Of a stretch of DNA of 64,000 nucleotides, positions 7,731 to 17,558 are shown piece after piece. Within the stretch, counting starts at the first letter, position 1. Every line of letters begins with the position of its first letter. Under the pieces are notes generated by a model. It searched no databases. It saw only the letters and a program-made list of their open reading frames with translations, and was not told the DNA's origin. The DNA is taken from NCBI RefSeq assembly GCF_022549225.1, contig NZ_JAKZFD010000004.1, positions 62,001 through 126,000 on the forward strand, given 5' to 3'. The translations under genes were made by a program, and so were the position numbers. Origin of the DNA: Pelomonas sp. CA6 (GTDB taxonomy: Bacteria; Pseudomonadota; Gammaproteobacteria; Burkholderiales; Burkholderiaceae_C).

Positions 7731-9305
7731 TCAGGGGTGGACGGCGTCGCGCGAACGCTTGGCCGCATACATCGCCGCATCGCTGCGCGCCAGCAGGCTT
7801 TCGACGCTGTCGCCGGGGCGCAGCGGCGCGAAGCCCACACTGATGCCGACCGCCAGCCCGGGCGCCAGCGCCGTCCAGTCGTGGCGGCGCACGCCGTCGC
7901 GCAGGCGCTCGCAGGCACGCTGCGCGACGGCCTCGCTGGCACCGCGCAGCAACAGCACGAATTCGTCGCCGGCCAGGCGCGCGGCGAGGTCGTGCTCGCG
8001 CACATGCTCGCGCAGCAGCCGCGCGATCTGCGTCAGCACGCGGTCGCCGACCAGGTGCGAATGGCCGTCGTTGATTTGCTTGAAGTGATCGACGTCGATC
8101 AGCGCCACGCAGGCCTGGGGGGGAGGCCGCGCCTCCACCAGGACCTGCAGCTGGCGCTCGAAGGCGCGCCGGTTCGCCAGCCCGGTGAGCGCGTCCTCCA
8201 TGGACAGCTTTTCCAGCCGCTGCGCCTCGCTGGCGAGCAGGTCGCGGTCGGCGGCGCTGCGCCGCGCCTCCAGCTGCCACTGCACGGCTTCGGCGCGGCT
8301 GTCCAGGCGCTGCACGCGCACGCGAGCCTCGCGCACGCGCAGCCGGCGCAGGCGCAGCAGCGCCTCGCCGCTGCGGCCCTGGGCCTCTTCGATGCGGCTG
8401 GCCAGGGCCTCGCCGAGCTGGGCCAGCGGTTCGTGCTTCAGCCGGTCGGCCTCGACGACCACCTGTTCGGCATGGTGCAGCGCCAGCGCCGGGTCACCGC
8501 CCAGCCAGGCCTGCTCCGCCTGCACGACCAGCACCACCAGACTCATCCAGTGCTCGCGGCCGACACGGACGCGCAGCGGCGCCAGCGCCAGCAGCTCGCG
8601 CCGCGCCAGCTCCGCCTCGCCCTTCCAGACGCGGCGCAGCGCCGACATCAGCTGCCACTGCAGCAGCTCGGCCGGGTCGGGTTCGGCCTGCTCGTCCAGC
8701 AGATGGCGGGCATGCAGCAGATGGGCGTCCAGCATGCCCAGCGTGACCGCCGCGCCCAGGCGCTCGCGCTGCTCGGCCAGGCGCATCAGCTCGTTGCAGG
8801 CCAGCGCCAGGCAGGCCCGCAGCGGATGGCGCGGCGGCTTGCAGGCATGGCAGGCGTCGACCGCCTTGCGCAGCGCCTCGGCGGCGCGCTCATGGCTGCG
8901 CGCCCACATCAGCGCCTGCCCCAGGTCCTGCTGCGCCAGCGCCAGCGCGCCGGCGTCGCGGCTGGCGCGCGCCAGGCCCACGCCCAGCAGCGCGGCCTCC
9001 ACCGCTTCTTCATGCTCGCCCGACAGGCTGGCACTGTGCGACAGCACCGACAGCGCGGCCGCCTCCCCGGCGGCATCGCCCTGCTGACGGAACAGGCGCA
9101 CCGCCTGCTCGCTGCGCGCGCGCGCCGCGGCGCGCTGGTTGAGCCAGGTGTCGCAGCGCGCCAGGTGCAGCAGCGCACAGGCCTGCTGCAGTTCGTCCGC
9201 GCGCTCCAGCGCGTCCAGCCACCATTCCTCGCCCAGGCTCACGGCCAGCGCCAGACGCCCCTGTTGCAGGGCGTTGCTGGCGGCGCTGGACGGGGCGGTC
9301 GTCAC
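7731..9305 (-). CDS. Diguanylate cyclase with TPR-like N-terminus
   Basis: A 524-residue soluble protein. Residues 1-330 are helical and Ala/Leu-rich with TPR-like spacing. A coiled region leads to a GGDEF domain beginning near residue 352 (DALTGLANRRAFERQL). The active-site loop reads AGDEF at 445-449, an accepted variant of GGDEF in active enzymes, and VALIDVDHFKQIND carries the metal-binding Asp. No RxxD inhibitory site is obvious upstream of the loop. It should make cyclic di-GMP from two GTP in response to a signal bound by the TPR region. No membrane segment or signal peptide was seen. It is probably co-transcribed with the following GNAT gene. Confidence 0.9.
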   Translation of the reverse strand: MTTAPSSAASNALQQGRLALAVSLGEEWWLDALERADELQQACALLHLARCDTWLNQRAAARARSEQAVRLFRQQGDAAGEAAALSVLSHSASLSGEHEEAVEAALLGVGLARASRDAGALALAQQDLGQALMWARSHERAAEALRKAVDACHACKPPRHPLRACLALACNELMRLAEQRERLGAAVTLGMLDAHLLHARHLLDEQAEPDPAELLQWQLMSALRRVWKGEAELARRELLALAPLRVRVGREHWMSLVVLVVQAEQAWLGGDPALALHHAEQVVVEADRLKHEPLAQLGEALASRIEEAQGRSGEALLRLRRLRVREARVRVQRLDSRAEAVQWQLEARRSAADRDLLASEAQRLEKLSMEDALTGLANRRAFERQLQVLVEARPPPQACVALIDVDHFKQINDGHSHLVGDRVLTQIARLLREHVREHDLAARLAGDEFVLLLRGASEAVAQRACERLRDGVRRHDWTALAPGLAVGISVGFAPLRPGDSVESLLARSDAAMYAAKRSRDAVHP

Positions 9306-9318
9306 CGGCGCGGGCTCC

Positions 9319-10566
9319 TCAGCGGCGGCCGAACATCATCTGGCGCGCCAGCGCGCTGCGCAGCGGCGGCAGCGCCTGCAGCGCCGCCAGCCCCAGCCCG
9401 CGCACGGCGGGCAGGCCCGGCCAGCGCCAGGCGAAGCTGCGCGCGAGGAAATCGGTGGTGGCGATGGTGCTCCAGCGGTCCGGCGCGCGCGCCCATTCGA
9501 CGCGGCGCAGCGCCTTGTCGACGTCGCCGCCCTCCTCGGCCTGCGCCCGGCGCAGCGCGTCGACCAGCGTGTAGGCGTCGCGCAGGCCCAGGTTCAGGCC
9601 CTGGCCGGCCACCGGATGAAGGGTCTGCGCCGCGTTGCCGATGCGCACCACGCGCCCCTCCACCAGGCTGCGCTCGGCATTGAGCCCCAGCGCGAAGCAC
9701 TTCAGCGGGCTGATCGCGCGCAGCCGGCCCACCCGCTCGGGCAGCTGCTGCTGGATCACGACCAGGCGCTGCGCGTCGCTGAGGCCGGCCACCTCGTCCT
9801 CGTCCTGCGGCAGGCACCAGACCAGCGCGGCGCGGCGCGTGCCGTCGGCAAGGGCGCGCAGCGGCAGCAGGGCCAGCGGGCCGTGGCGGGTGAAGCGTTC
9901 GTAGGCCACGCCCTCGGGGCTGTCGGGTGCCAGCTCGACGCTGCCCACCCAGGCGTTCTGGCGGTAGTCGTGCGCCAGCGCCTTGCGCGCCTGTTCGGCG
10001 AACACGCCGCCTTCGGCGACCACGACGAGGTCATAGGACTCGGCCAGGTGGCAATCGCCGGTGTCCAGCTCCACCTGGCCGCCGGGCAGCGGCTTGATCG
10101 CCGCGACCGGCTGGCCGAAGCAGGCGGCCAGGCGCTGCGGTTCGCGCTCGCAGGCGGCCAGCCAGGCCTGCTGCAAGGGCGCCACCAGCTGGCCGTAGCT
10201 GAGCACCGCGCCCAGCATCTCGCGGCCCTGCTCGCGGGCGTTGATGCGCACCTCGGGCTCGCCCGCGGGCCCGAACAGCGGGCCGCTGAGGGTGGGCGGC
10301 GCCTGGCTCACATGCACCTCGGCGATGGGCTGGGCCGCCGCCGCGGGCCAGACCTGCAGGCGCTGCAGCAGCTGCACGCTACCCAGCGACAGCGCCAGCG
10401 TGCGCGGGTCGCCCGAGATGTCGCGCGCCAGCGGGCGGGCGTCGAAGAGGCGGATGCGGGCCGCAGGCAGATGGCGCGCCGCCAGCAGCGCCAGAGCCAG
10501 CCCGGCCGGGCCGGCGCCGACGACCGCCAGGCGCAGCGGGTGGGCAGAATCGGTGTGGGAGCTCAT
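9319..10566 (-). CDS. ubiH: UbiH/UbiF/VisC-family FAD-dependent hydroxylase
   Basis: A 415-residue flavoprotein monooxygenase. The N-terminal dinucleotide-binding motif is LAVVGAGPAGLALALLAAR (residues 13-31). The second FAD motif (VRIGNAAQTLHPVAGQGLN, then LGLRDA) lies near 300-325 and has the HPxxGQGxNxGxxD pattern of ubiquinone-biosynthesis hydroxylases. Such enzymes hydroxylate the ring of the polyprenyl precursor at the membrane, using NADPH and O2. Which ring position this paralogue attacks cannot be told. The ATG at 10566 was selected because a longer open frame continues antisense to the aldo/keto reductase gene. It is divergent from that gene. Confidence 0.85.
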   Translation of the reverse strand: MSSHTDSAHPLRLAVVGAGPAGLALALLAARHLPAARIRLFDARPLARDISGDPRTLALSLGSVQLLQRLQVWPAAAAQPIAEVHVSQAPPTLSGPLFGPAGEPEVRINAREQGREMLGAVLSYGQLVAPLQQAWLAACEREPQRLAACFGQPVAAIKPLPGGQVELDTGDCHLAESYDLVVVAEGGVFAEQARKALAHDYRQNAWVGSVELAPDSPEGVAYERFTRHGPLALLPLRALADGTRRAALVWCLPQDEDEVAGLSDAQRLVVIQQQLPERVGRLRAISPLKCFALGLNAERSLVEGRVVRIGNAAQTLHPVAGQGLNLGLRDAYTLVDALRRAQAEEGGDVDKALRRVEWARAPDRWSTIATTDFLARSFAWRWPGLPAVRGLGLAALQALPPLRSALARQMMFGRR

Positions 10567-10665
10567 CGGTGACGGACTATACGGTGACGGCCGGTGCGCC
10601 AGCGCGCTTTCGGCTAGGCTTTCGCTCCCATTGTTCATCCAAGACTTCCCGGAGGAATGTCCACC

Positions 10666-11646
10666 ATGCAATACCGTCGTCTGGGCCGCAGCGGCCTGCA
10701 AGTCTCCGAACTGTCGCTGGGCTCCTGGGTCACTTACCACACCCAGGTGGACACGGGCGCCGCCGTCGAGCTGATGGCCGCGGCCCGCGACGCCGGCGTG
10801 AACTTCTTCGACAACGCCGAGGTCTATGCACTGGGCCGCAGCGAGGAGATCATGGGCCAGGTGTTCAAGCAGCTGGCCTGGCCGCGCCACAGCTATGTGG
10901 TCTCGACCAAGTTCTACTGGGGCCTGGCGCGCGAGGGCAACACGGTCAACTTCCAGAACACGCTGAACCGCAAATACCTGATGCAGGCCATCGACGGCTC
11001 GCTGAAGCGGCTGCAGCTGGACTTCGTGGACCTGGTCTACTGCCACCGCCCGGACCCGAACACGCCCATCGAGGAAACCGTCTGGGCGATGAGCGACATG
11101 ATCAGCCAGGGCAAGGCGCTGTATTGGGGCACCAGCGAGTGGAGCGCCGCCGACATCCGTGCCGCCTGGGAGATCGCCGAGCGCCACCACCTGCACAAGC
11201 CGGTGATGGAGCAGCCCCAGTACCACCTGTTCCACCGCCGCCGCGTCGAGCAGGAATACGCCCGGCTGTACGAGGACCTGGGCCTGGGCCTGACGACCTG
11301 GAGCCCGCTCGCGTCGGGCCTGCTGACCGGCAAGTACCGCCAGGGCGTGCCCGAGGGCAGCCGCGGTTCGCTGGAAAGCATGAACTGGATGCGCGAGCAG
11401 CTGCTGGATCCGGCGCGCAATGCCGCCGTCGGCGAGCTGGAGGCGATCGCCCGCGAGCTGGGCGGCACGGTGGCCCAGCTGGCCATCGCCTGGGTCAACA
11501 AGAACCCGCGCGTCTCCACGGTGATCCTGGGCGCGAGCAAGCTCGCGCAGCTGCAGGACAACCTGGGCGCGCTGGCGCTGACGCCCAAGCTGACGCCCGA
11601 GGTGATGGCGCGCATCGACGCGATCTCGACGCCGCTGGCGCGCTGA
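10666..11646 (+). CDS. Aldo/keto reductase (Kv-beta/YghZ type)
   Basis: A 326-residue NADPH-dependent oxidoreductase with a TIM-barrel fold. The catalytic tetrad is visible: Asp and Tyr in [15 protein letters not shown], Lys in VVSTKFYW, and His in VYCHRPDPN. The C-terminal cofactor segment [17 protein letters not shown] is also present. Similarity is closest to the potassium-channel beta-subunit/YghZ group. The ATG at 10666 was preferred over the ATG at 10657 because GGAGGA (10651-10656) abuts the latter with no spacer but sits 9 bp before the former. The physiological aldehyde or ketone is unknown. Confidence 0.9.
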   Translation: MQYRRLGRSGLQVSELSLGSWVTYHTQVDTGAAVELMAAARDAGVNFFDNAEVYALGRSEEIMGQVFKQLAWPRHSYVVSTKFYWGLAREGNTVNFQNTLNRKYLMQAIDGSLKRLQLDFVDLVYCHRPDPNTPIEETVWAMSDMISQGKALYWGTSEWSAADIRAAWEIAERHHLHKPVMEQPQYHLFHRRRVEQEYARLYEDLGLGLTTWSPLASGLLTGKYRQGVPEGSRGSLESMNWMREQLLDPARNAAVGELEAIARELGGTVAQLAIAWVNKNPRVSTVILGASKLAQLQDNLGALALTPKLTPEVMARIDAISTPLAR

Positions 11647-11682
11647 CGGGACGGTCACCGGCGTCGGCTACGATCGTCGCCG

Positions 11683-14600
11683 ATGCTGTTCCGTCTCATC
11701 GCGCCCCTGATCCTGGCCGCCGGTGCCGTCGGCGCCGCGCCGCTGCAGGCCCCGCCCGCGCGCGCGGCGTCCGAGGCTGGCCGCGACCCGGTGGCGGCCG
11801 CGCCGCTGCGCTTCGAGTCGCTGGGCGCGAACTCGCCGCTGTCGCTGGGTGTGATCTCCGCGCTGGCGCAGGACCCGCAGGGCCTGATGTGGATCGGCAC
11901 CTCGGCCGGCCTGCTGCGCTATGACGGCTACAACTTCCGCGCCCAGACCGCGGTGGGCGCGCAGTCCAAGAGCCTGAGTTTCGTGCGCAGCCTGCTGGTC
12001 GCGCGCGATGGCCGGCTCTGGATCGGCACCGAGGCCGACGGCCTGGCGGTGCTGGACCCGCGCAGCGAACGCCTGCAGTTCTTCCGTAACGGCGAGGGCC
12101 GGCCCGACGGCATCGCGCCGGGCACCCTGCGCGCGCTGGCCCAGGACCGCGACGGCCGGCTGTGGGTGGGCACCATCGGCCATGGCCTGGACCGTTACGA
12201 CCCCGACCGCGACCGCTTCGACCATGTGCGCCAGGCCAGCGGCCTGGGGCTGCCGGACGACCGCGTGCAGGCGCTGCTGGTGGACCGCGAGGGCACGCTG
12301 TGGGTGGGCACCTGGCGCGGCCTGGCGCGCCGCGTGGCGGGCTCCGAGCGCTTCGAGCCGGTGCGGCCGGACAACGGCGAGCCCGATCTGGCCGAGCACA
12401 TCGTGCTCGCGCTGTTCGAGGCGCCGGACGGCCAGATCTGGGTCGGCACCCAGCAGGGCGAGCTGGCGCTCGTCGATCCGCGCAGCGGGCGCAGCCGCCG
12501 CGTCCCGGCCGATGCGCGGCTGCGCGGCGCGATCAACAGCTTTGTGCTGACGCCGGCGGGCGAGGTCTGGGTCGGGCGCACCGGCGGGCTGGAGATCCGG
12601 CGCGCCGCGGACGGCGCGCTGCTGGGCCTGGAGCGGCACGATCCGGAACGGGCGCAGAGCCTGGCGGGCAACGAGGTGCGCGCGCTGCTGCGCGACCGCG
12701 CCGGCTGGCTGTGGGTGGGCGGCTACGGCGGAGGCCTGCAGCGCCACAACCCGGGCAACCGCAGCCTGCAGGTGCTGGGCCGCGAGCGCTTCGCGCGCCT
12801 GGGCAGCGACCTCAATGTGCGCAGCGTGGCCCAGCTGTCCAGCGGCGAGGTCTGGCTGGGTACGAACGAAAGCGGCGTCTACATCCTGGACGCGCAGCTG
12901 CGGCCGCGGGACGCGATCCGGCCGCAGGCCGAGGGCGGCGTGCTGCCGCCGGGCCGCGTGTCCAGCATCGCGCAGGCCGCCGACGGCACGGTCTGGCTGG
13001 GCCATGACGCGGGCCTGCACCAGATCGACGCGCGGCACCGCGTGCTGCGCGTGCTCCGGGCCGGCCCGGGCCGGGCGCGCCGGCTGCTGGTCGACGCGCA
13101 GCAGGTGCTGTGGATCGGCACGCAGGACGGCCTCTACCGGCTCGGTCCGGCGGAACGCGAACCGCAGCGCGTCCTGGCCCAGGGCGGCACGGCGCTGACG
13201 GGCGACGTCAACGCACTGATCGAGGACCCGGCGCGCGGGCTCTGGGTGGGCACCGAGAAGGGTCTGTTCCTGCGCCCGCGCGACGGCGGCGAGCTGCTGC
13301 CCCTGCGCTCGGTCGCGCCGGACGACCTGGGCCATCCGTCGGTCGTCGGCCTGCTGCTGGCGCGCGACGGCACGCTGTGGGTGGACACCGCGGCCGGGCT
13401 GCACCGGCTGCGCGCGCTGCGCGGCCAGGAGGCCGTGTTCGAGCGCGTCGGCGCGCGGCATGGTGTGTCCGGCCGCGCCTTCGGCGCCAACCTGCTCGAA
13501 GACGAGCGCGGCCGCATCTGGACCCAGCAGTTCGTCTACGACCCCGCCCGCGACCGCCACGACGAGCTCACGCCGGCCGACGGCGCGGACCTGGGCACCG
13601 GCTGGTACCGCGGCTACGCGCAGCTGCGCGACGGGCGCATGCTCTTCGGCGGCGCCAAGGGCGTGCTGGTCGTGGCGCCGGAGCAGTTCGAGCCCTGGCG
13701 CTACCAGCCGCCGCTGGCCTTCACCGAGCTGCGCATCGACGGGCGCCGCGCGCCGCTGGCCGGGCTGCAGCCGGAACTCACGCTGGCACCGCAGGCGCGC
13801 GGCTTCAGCGTCGAGTTCGCGGCGCTGGACTACAGCGACCCGACGCGCAACCGCTACGCCTACCGGCTCGACGGTTTCGACACCGACTGGACCCAGGTGG
13901 GCGCGGACCAGCGCGTGGCCAGCTACAGCAACCTGGATCCGGGCGAGTACCGGCTGCAGGTGCGCGGCACCAACCGCAGCGGCGCCTGGAGCCCGCAGGA
14001 GCTGGACCTGCCAGTGCGCGTGCTGCCGCACTGGTGGCAGACCTGGTGGGCGCGCGCGCTGGCGCTGGCCGCGCTGCTCGCGCTGATGTATGCCTGGATC
14101 CTGATGCGCACCCGCTATCTGCGCGCCCAGCAGGCCGCGCTGGAGCAGCGCGTGCGCGAGCGCACCGCGGCGCTGGAAGCGATGTCCAGCGCGCTGCAGC
14201 GCAAGACCGTGGAGCTGGAAGAGTCCAGCCTCAGCGATCCGCTGACGGGCATGCGCAACCGGCGCTTCCTGACCCAGCAGATCGGACCGGACGTCGCGCT
14301 GAGCCTGGCGCGCCACGAGGCGACGCGCCAGCCCGGCGAGCCCGCGCCGCACGACGCGGACCTGCTGTTCTTCCTCATCGACCTGGACCACTTCAAGGAA
14401 GTCAACGACGAGCTGGGCCATGCCGCCGGCGATGCCGTGCTGCGCCAGATCCGCGCACGGCTGCAGCCCGTGTTCCGCGAGACCGACCACCTGATACGCT
14501 GGGGCGGCGAGGAGTTCCTCATCGTCGCGCGCAGCACCACGCGCGCCCATGCGGCCGAGCTGGCCGAGCGCGCGCGCCAGCAGGTCGCCAGCCAGCCCTT

Positions 14601-14922
14601 CGACCTGGGCGACGGCCAGTGGCGCGCGATGACCTGCTCGGTGGGCTTTGCCTGCTTCCCGCTGGACCCGGAGCATCCGCGCGACGCCGACTGGAACCTG
14701 GTCGTCGCGCTGGCCGACCAGGCCATGTACGCGGCCAAGCATGGCGGCCGCGATGGCTGGGTGGGCGTGCTGCGCGCCCAGGCGCGCGAATCGCGCCGCG
14801 CGGGCCGGCGCGTGGACGATTGGCTGCGCAGCGGGGAGCTCGAATGGACCGCTCTTCGCCCACAGGCACTGCCTGTCGCCCCGGTCTTGGCGCATGATCC
14901 GGCGACGCGTCGCAGTGCCTGA
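11683..14922 (+). CDS. Beta-propeller sensor fused to a diguanylate cyclase
   Basis: A 1079-residue membrane signalling protein. A signal peptide (residues 1-29, ending ARA) is followed by about 14 propeller blades carrying repeated GLMWIGTSAGLLRYD / LWVGTxxGL motifs to about residue 670. A Y_Y_Y domain (FSVEFAALDYSDP... YRLDGFDTDW) lies at about 705-780, then one membrane helix at about 788-808, a coiled coil and a GGDEF domain with GGEEF at 941-945. The periplasmic part is the type seen in hybrid two-component sensors of sugar-utilisation loci, but the output here is cyclic di-GMP. The ligand is unknown. It follows the aldo/keto reductase after 36 bp. Confidence 0.9.
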   Translation: MLFRLIAPLILAAGAVGAAPLQAPPARAASEAGRDPVAAAPLRFESLGANSPLSLGVISALAQDPQGLMWIGTSAGLLRYDGYNFRAQTAVGAQSKSLSFVRSLLVARDGRLWIGTEADGLAVLDPRSERLQFFRNGEGRPDGIAPGTLRALAQDRDGRLWVGTIGHGLDRYDPDRDRFDHVRQASGLGLPDDRVQALLVDREGTLWVGTWRGLARRVAGSERFEPVRPDNGEPDLAEHIVLALFEAPDGQIWVGTQQGELALVDPRSGRSRRVPADARLRGAINSFVLTPAGEVWVGRTGGLEIRRAADGALLGLERHDPERAQSLAGNEVRALLRDRAGWLWVGGYGGGLQRHNPGNRSLQVLGRERFARLGSDLNVRSVAQLSSGEVWLGTNESGVYILDAQLRPRDAIRPQAEGGVLPPGRVSSIAQAADGTVWLGHDAGLHQIDARHRVLRVLRAGPGRARRLLVDAQQVLWIGTQDGLYRLGPAEREPQRVLAQGGTALTGDVNALIEDPARGLWVGTEKGLFLRPRDGGELLPLRSVAPDDLGHPSVVGLLLARDGTLWVDTAAGLHRLRALRGQEAVFERVGARHGVSGRAFGANLLEDERGRIWTQQFVYDPARDRHDELTPADGADLGTGWYRGYAQLRDGRMLFGGAKGVLVVAPEQFEPWRYQPPLAFTELRIDGRRAPLAGLQPELTLAPQARGFSVEFAALDYSDPTRNRYAYRLDGFDTDWTQVGADQRVASYSNLDPGEYRLQVRGTNRSGAWSPQELDLPVRVLPHWWQTWWARALALAALLALMYAWILMRTRYLRAQQAALEQRVRERTAALEAMSSALQRKTVELEESSLSDPLTGMRNRRFLTQQIGPDVALSLARHEATRQPGEPAPHDADLLFFLIDLDHFKEVNDELGHAAGDAVLRQIRARLQPVFRETDHLIRWGGEEFLIVARSTTRAHAAELAERARQQVASQPFDLGDGQWRAMTCSVGFACFPLDPEHPRDADWNLVVALADQAMYAAKHGGRDGWVGVLRAQARESRRAGRRVDDWLRSGELEWTALRPQALPVAPVLAHDPATRRSA

Positions 14923-15185
14923 ACCCGGCCCGGCCCCATGGGCACGGGCAAGGGCGCGAATGCGCCCGCGGTATACCCGCTGGCCCAGGCGTGGGCATTG
15001 CCCCGGCGAGCCGTTGACGCCGGTCTAGACTCTAGAATCGTTTGGCCTCTCAAGGGACCCAGGTCCGCCCAGGTTCCCTTGCCCCTCGCGCGGGGCGGCA
15101 AGCCGTTTGCCATCGCCCCGGGGGAGCTCTTCAGTCTGGCCCGCTTTGCCGGTGCCACCCTTTATCTGCAAGGAGATGCAACGGT
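14923..15185 (+). other. Intergenic leader of the antiporter gene
   Basis: No credible gene is visible in this 263-bp gap. It holds TTGACG (15014-15019) and TAGAAT (15033-15038), but their 13-bp spacing is too short for an ordinary sigma-70 promoter, so this is only a weak candidate. A GC-rich inverted stretch at 15079-15103 (CCCTCGCGCGGGG) may form a hairpin in the leader. AAGGAG at 15170-15175 is the ribosome-binding site for the TTG start at 15186. Confidence 0.3.
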
Positions 15186-16415
15186 TTGAACCCGCTCGCC
15201 GACTTCCTTCAATTCAGTGCCTGGCCACCGCGCGTGGACTGGATTTTCTGGGCCACCCTGATCCTCTTCGTGGCAGGACTGCTGGGTGAGGCGGTCTACC
15301 GCCGCATAGGCCTGCCCCGGGTGGTGGGCTACAGCGTGGTGGGCATGCTGATGGCCGTCACCGGACATGGTCTGTTCGCCAATGGCGCGATGGACCAGCG
15401 GCTGCGCCTGGTCGTGGATCTGGCGCTGGCGCTGCTGCTGTTCGAGATGGGCAGCCGGGTCAACCTGCGCTGGCTGCGCGACAACAAGGCCCTGCTGCTG
15501 GCCAGCGCGGGCGAATCGCTGCTGAGCTTTTCCGCGGTGGCCTATGTGTTGTGGCTGCTGGGGCTGTCGCCGCTGCTGGCGCTGAGCTGCGCGGTGCTCA
15601 CCGTGGCTGCGTCGGGCGCGGTGATCGGCCGCGTCGGCACCGAGCTCAAGGCCGCCGGCCAGGTCAACGAGCGCATGCTGGTGCTGACCGCACTGAACAC
15701 CGTCTACGCCGTGCTCGCCCACCGCCTGCTGCTGGGCTGGCTGCACATGGACCGCGCCGGGGACTGGCTGGAGGCGGTGGCGCAGCCGCTCTATGTCTTC
15801 GTCGCGTCGGTGCTGCTGGCCGCCGCGCTGGCGCGCTTGATCGCCGTGCTGATGCGCCGGCTGGACCTGCGCGACGAGAACACCGTGCTAATGCTGCTGG
15901 GCCTGGTGCTGCTGGCGCTGGGGCTGGCGCGCGCGCTGAACCTCTCGACGCTGCTGGTGCCGTTGCTGGCCGGCGTGGTGCTGCGCAACACCACCGCGCG
16001 GCCCTGGGTCTGGCCGCGCCACTTCGGCACCGCCGGCGGCGTGCTGGTGCTGCTGCTGTTCGTCGCCGTGGGCTCGGCCTGGACGCTGCAGGCGCTCGCC
16101 GCGGGCGTGGGCCTGGCCGCCGTGCTGCTGCTGACGCGCCTGATCGCCAAGGGCCTGGCCCTGGTGGGGCTGGCGCGCGTCAGCGGCATCGACGCCCGCC
16201 AGGGCCTCGCGCTGGCGGTGTGCCTGAGCCCCATCTCCGGATCCACGCTGGTGCTGTTCAGCGAGATCCAGGCCCTGCATCCCGAGGTGGCCGCGCAGCT
16301 GGCGCCCATCATCCTGTCGGCCATCGCGCTGATGGAACTGGCCGGCCCGATCGCGGTGCAGTGGGGGCTGCGCATCACCGGTGAACAACAGCCCGGCGGC
16401 GGGAGCAAGTCATGA
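15186..16415 (+). CDS. Cation:proton antiporter (CPA2/KefB-like)
   Basis: A 409-residue inner-membrane protein with about 12 hydrophobic helices and the Na+/H+ exchanger pattern, including [19 protein letters not shown] (residues 81-99), typical of KefB/Ybal-type carriers, and GxVLRNT in a late helix. No C-terminal TrkA-N or TrkA-C domain follows, unlike KefB/KefC proper. The start is TTG at 15186, which gives [25 protein letters not shown] lies 10 bp upstream and no ATG lies nearby in frame. The stop overlaps the ybdK start (ATGA), so the two are coupled. The cation transported is unknown. Confidence 0.85.
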   Translation: MNPLADFLQFSAWPPRVDWIFWATLILFVAGLLGEAVYRRIGLPRVVGYSVVGMLMAVTGHGLFANGAMDQRLRLVVDLALALLLFEMGSRVNLRWLRDNKALLLASAGESLLSFSAVAYVLWLLGLSPLLALSCAVLTVAASGAVIGRVGTELKAAGQVNERMLVLTALNTVYAVLAHRLLLGWLHMDRAGDWLEAVAQPLYVFVASVLLAAALARLIAVLMRRLDLRDENTVLMLLGLVLLALGLARALNLSTLLVPLLAGVVLRNTTARPWVWPRHFGTAGGVLVLLLFVAVGSAWTLQALAAGVGLAAVLLLTRLIAKGLALVGLARVSGIDARQGLALAVCLSPISGSTLVLFSEIQALHPEVAAQLAPIILSAIALMELAGPIAVQWGLRITGEQQPGGGSKS

Positions 16416-17536
16416 GCCTGGAGACCTTTGCCACCTCGCGCGCGCTGACCATGGGCGTGGAGCTGGAGCTGCAGATCGTCAACCGCCACGACTACGACCT
16501 GACCCCCGGTTCGCGCGATCTGCTGCGCCTGATGGAAGGCGTCAAGCTGCCCGGCGGCGTGACGCCCGAGATCACCGACAGCATGATCGAGCTGTGCACC
16601 GGGGTTTGCGAGACGCACGGCCAGGTGCTGGAGCAGTTGAGCCAGACCCGCAACGCGCTGGTGCGCTGCGCCGACCGGCTCAATCTGGGGCTGTCCGGCG
16701 GCGGCACCCATCCCTACCAGAAGTGGAGCCGGCAGCGCATCTTCGACAAGCCGCGCTTCCAGGAGCTGTCCTCGCTGTACGGCTATCTGAGCAAGCAGTT
16801 CACCGTGTTCGGCCAGCACGTGCACATCGGCTGCGCCGGGCCGGACCAGGCGCTGCGCCTGTTGCACGGGCTGTCGCGCTTCATCCCGCACCTGATCGCG
16901 CTGTCGGCCTCCTCGCCCTATGTGCAGGGCGCAGACACCGGTTTCCACTCGGCGCGGCTGAACTCGGTGTTCGCCTTCCCGCTGTCCGGCCGCGCGCCCT
17001 TCGTGCTGAGCTGGGACGAGTTCCGCGTGTTCTTCGACAAGATGACCCGCACCGGCGTGGTCAAGAGCATGAAGGACTTCTACTGGGACATCCGCCCCAA
17101 GCCGGAGTACGGGACCATCGAGGTGCGGGTGCTGGACACGCCGCTGACCATCGAGAAGGCGGCGGCGCTGGCCGCGCTGATCCAGTGCCTGGCGCGCTGG
17201 CTGACGCAGGACCAGCCCTTCGCGCTGCACGAGGACGATTACCTGCCCTACACCTTCAACCGCTTCCAGGCCTGCCGCTTCGGGCTGGACGGCAGCTTCG
17301 TCGACCCCAAGACCGGCGAGCACCGCAGCCTGCGCGAGGACCTGGTGCTGACGCTGCAGGCGCTGGAGCCGCATGCCGCGGCGCTGGGCGCCGAGGGCGC
17401 GCTGAAGCTGGTGCGCGACGAGGTCCGCTGGCAGGGCAACGACGCCACCTGGGCGCGCGGCGTGGTGGACAGCGAGCAGCTGCTGGCCGAGCTGGTGCGC
17501 CAGAGCTGCGAGCGCTGGGCCGGCCGGCCGGTGTAG
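16412..17536 (+). CDS. ybdK: YbdK-type carboxylate-amine ligase (GCS2 family)
   Basis: A 374-residue protein of the glutamate-cysteine ligase type 2 family. Diagnostic stretches are [20 protein letters not shown] near the N-terminus (Mg-binding Glu residues in VELELQ), [15 protein letters not shown], and [15 protein letters not shown]. Length and motifs match YbdK, which has weak glutamate-cysteine ligase activity in E. coli and whose true substrate is not established. Its start overlaps the antiporter stop. A link between a KefB-like antiporter and gamma-glutamyl-thiol synthesis is tempting because KefB/C are glutathione-gated, but that is only inference here. Confidence 0.88.
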   Translation: MSLETFATSRALTMGVELELQIVNRHDYDLTPGSRDLLRLMEGVKLPGGVTPEITDSMIELCTGVCETHGQVLEQLSQTRNALVRCADRLNLGLSGGGTHPYQKWSRQRIFDKPRFQELSSLYGYLSKQFTVFGQHVHIGCAGPDQALRLLHGLSRFIPHLIALSASSPYVQGADTGFHSARLNSVFAFPLSGRAPFVLSWDEFRVFFDKMTRTGVVKSMKDFYWDIRPKPEYGTIEVRVLDTPLTIEKAAALAALIQCLARWLTQDQPFALHEDDYLPYTFNRFQACRFGLDGSFVDPKTGEHRSLREDLVLTLQALEPHAAALGAEGALKLVRDEVRWQGNDATWARGVVDSEQLLAELVRQSCERWAGRPV

Positions 17537-17558
17537 GGCCGCGACGGTCCTCCGGCGC

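Noticed and set aside
11668-14895. Minus-strand open frame of over 1000 codons opposite the propeller-GGDEF gene
   Set aside because: Antisense shadow of a gene with clear domains; composition His/Gln/Val/Ala-rich with no recognisable motif.
14938-15189. 83-codon open frame before the antiporter gene
   Set aside because: No ribosome-binding site, no similarity, ends across the antiporter start; the region reads as a leader.
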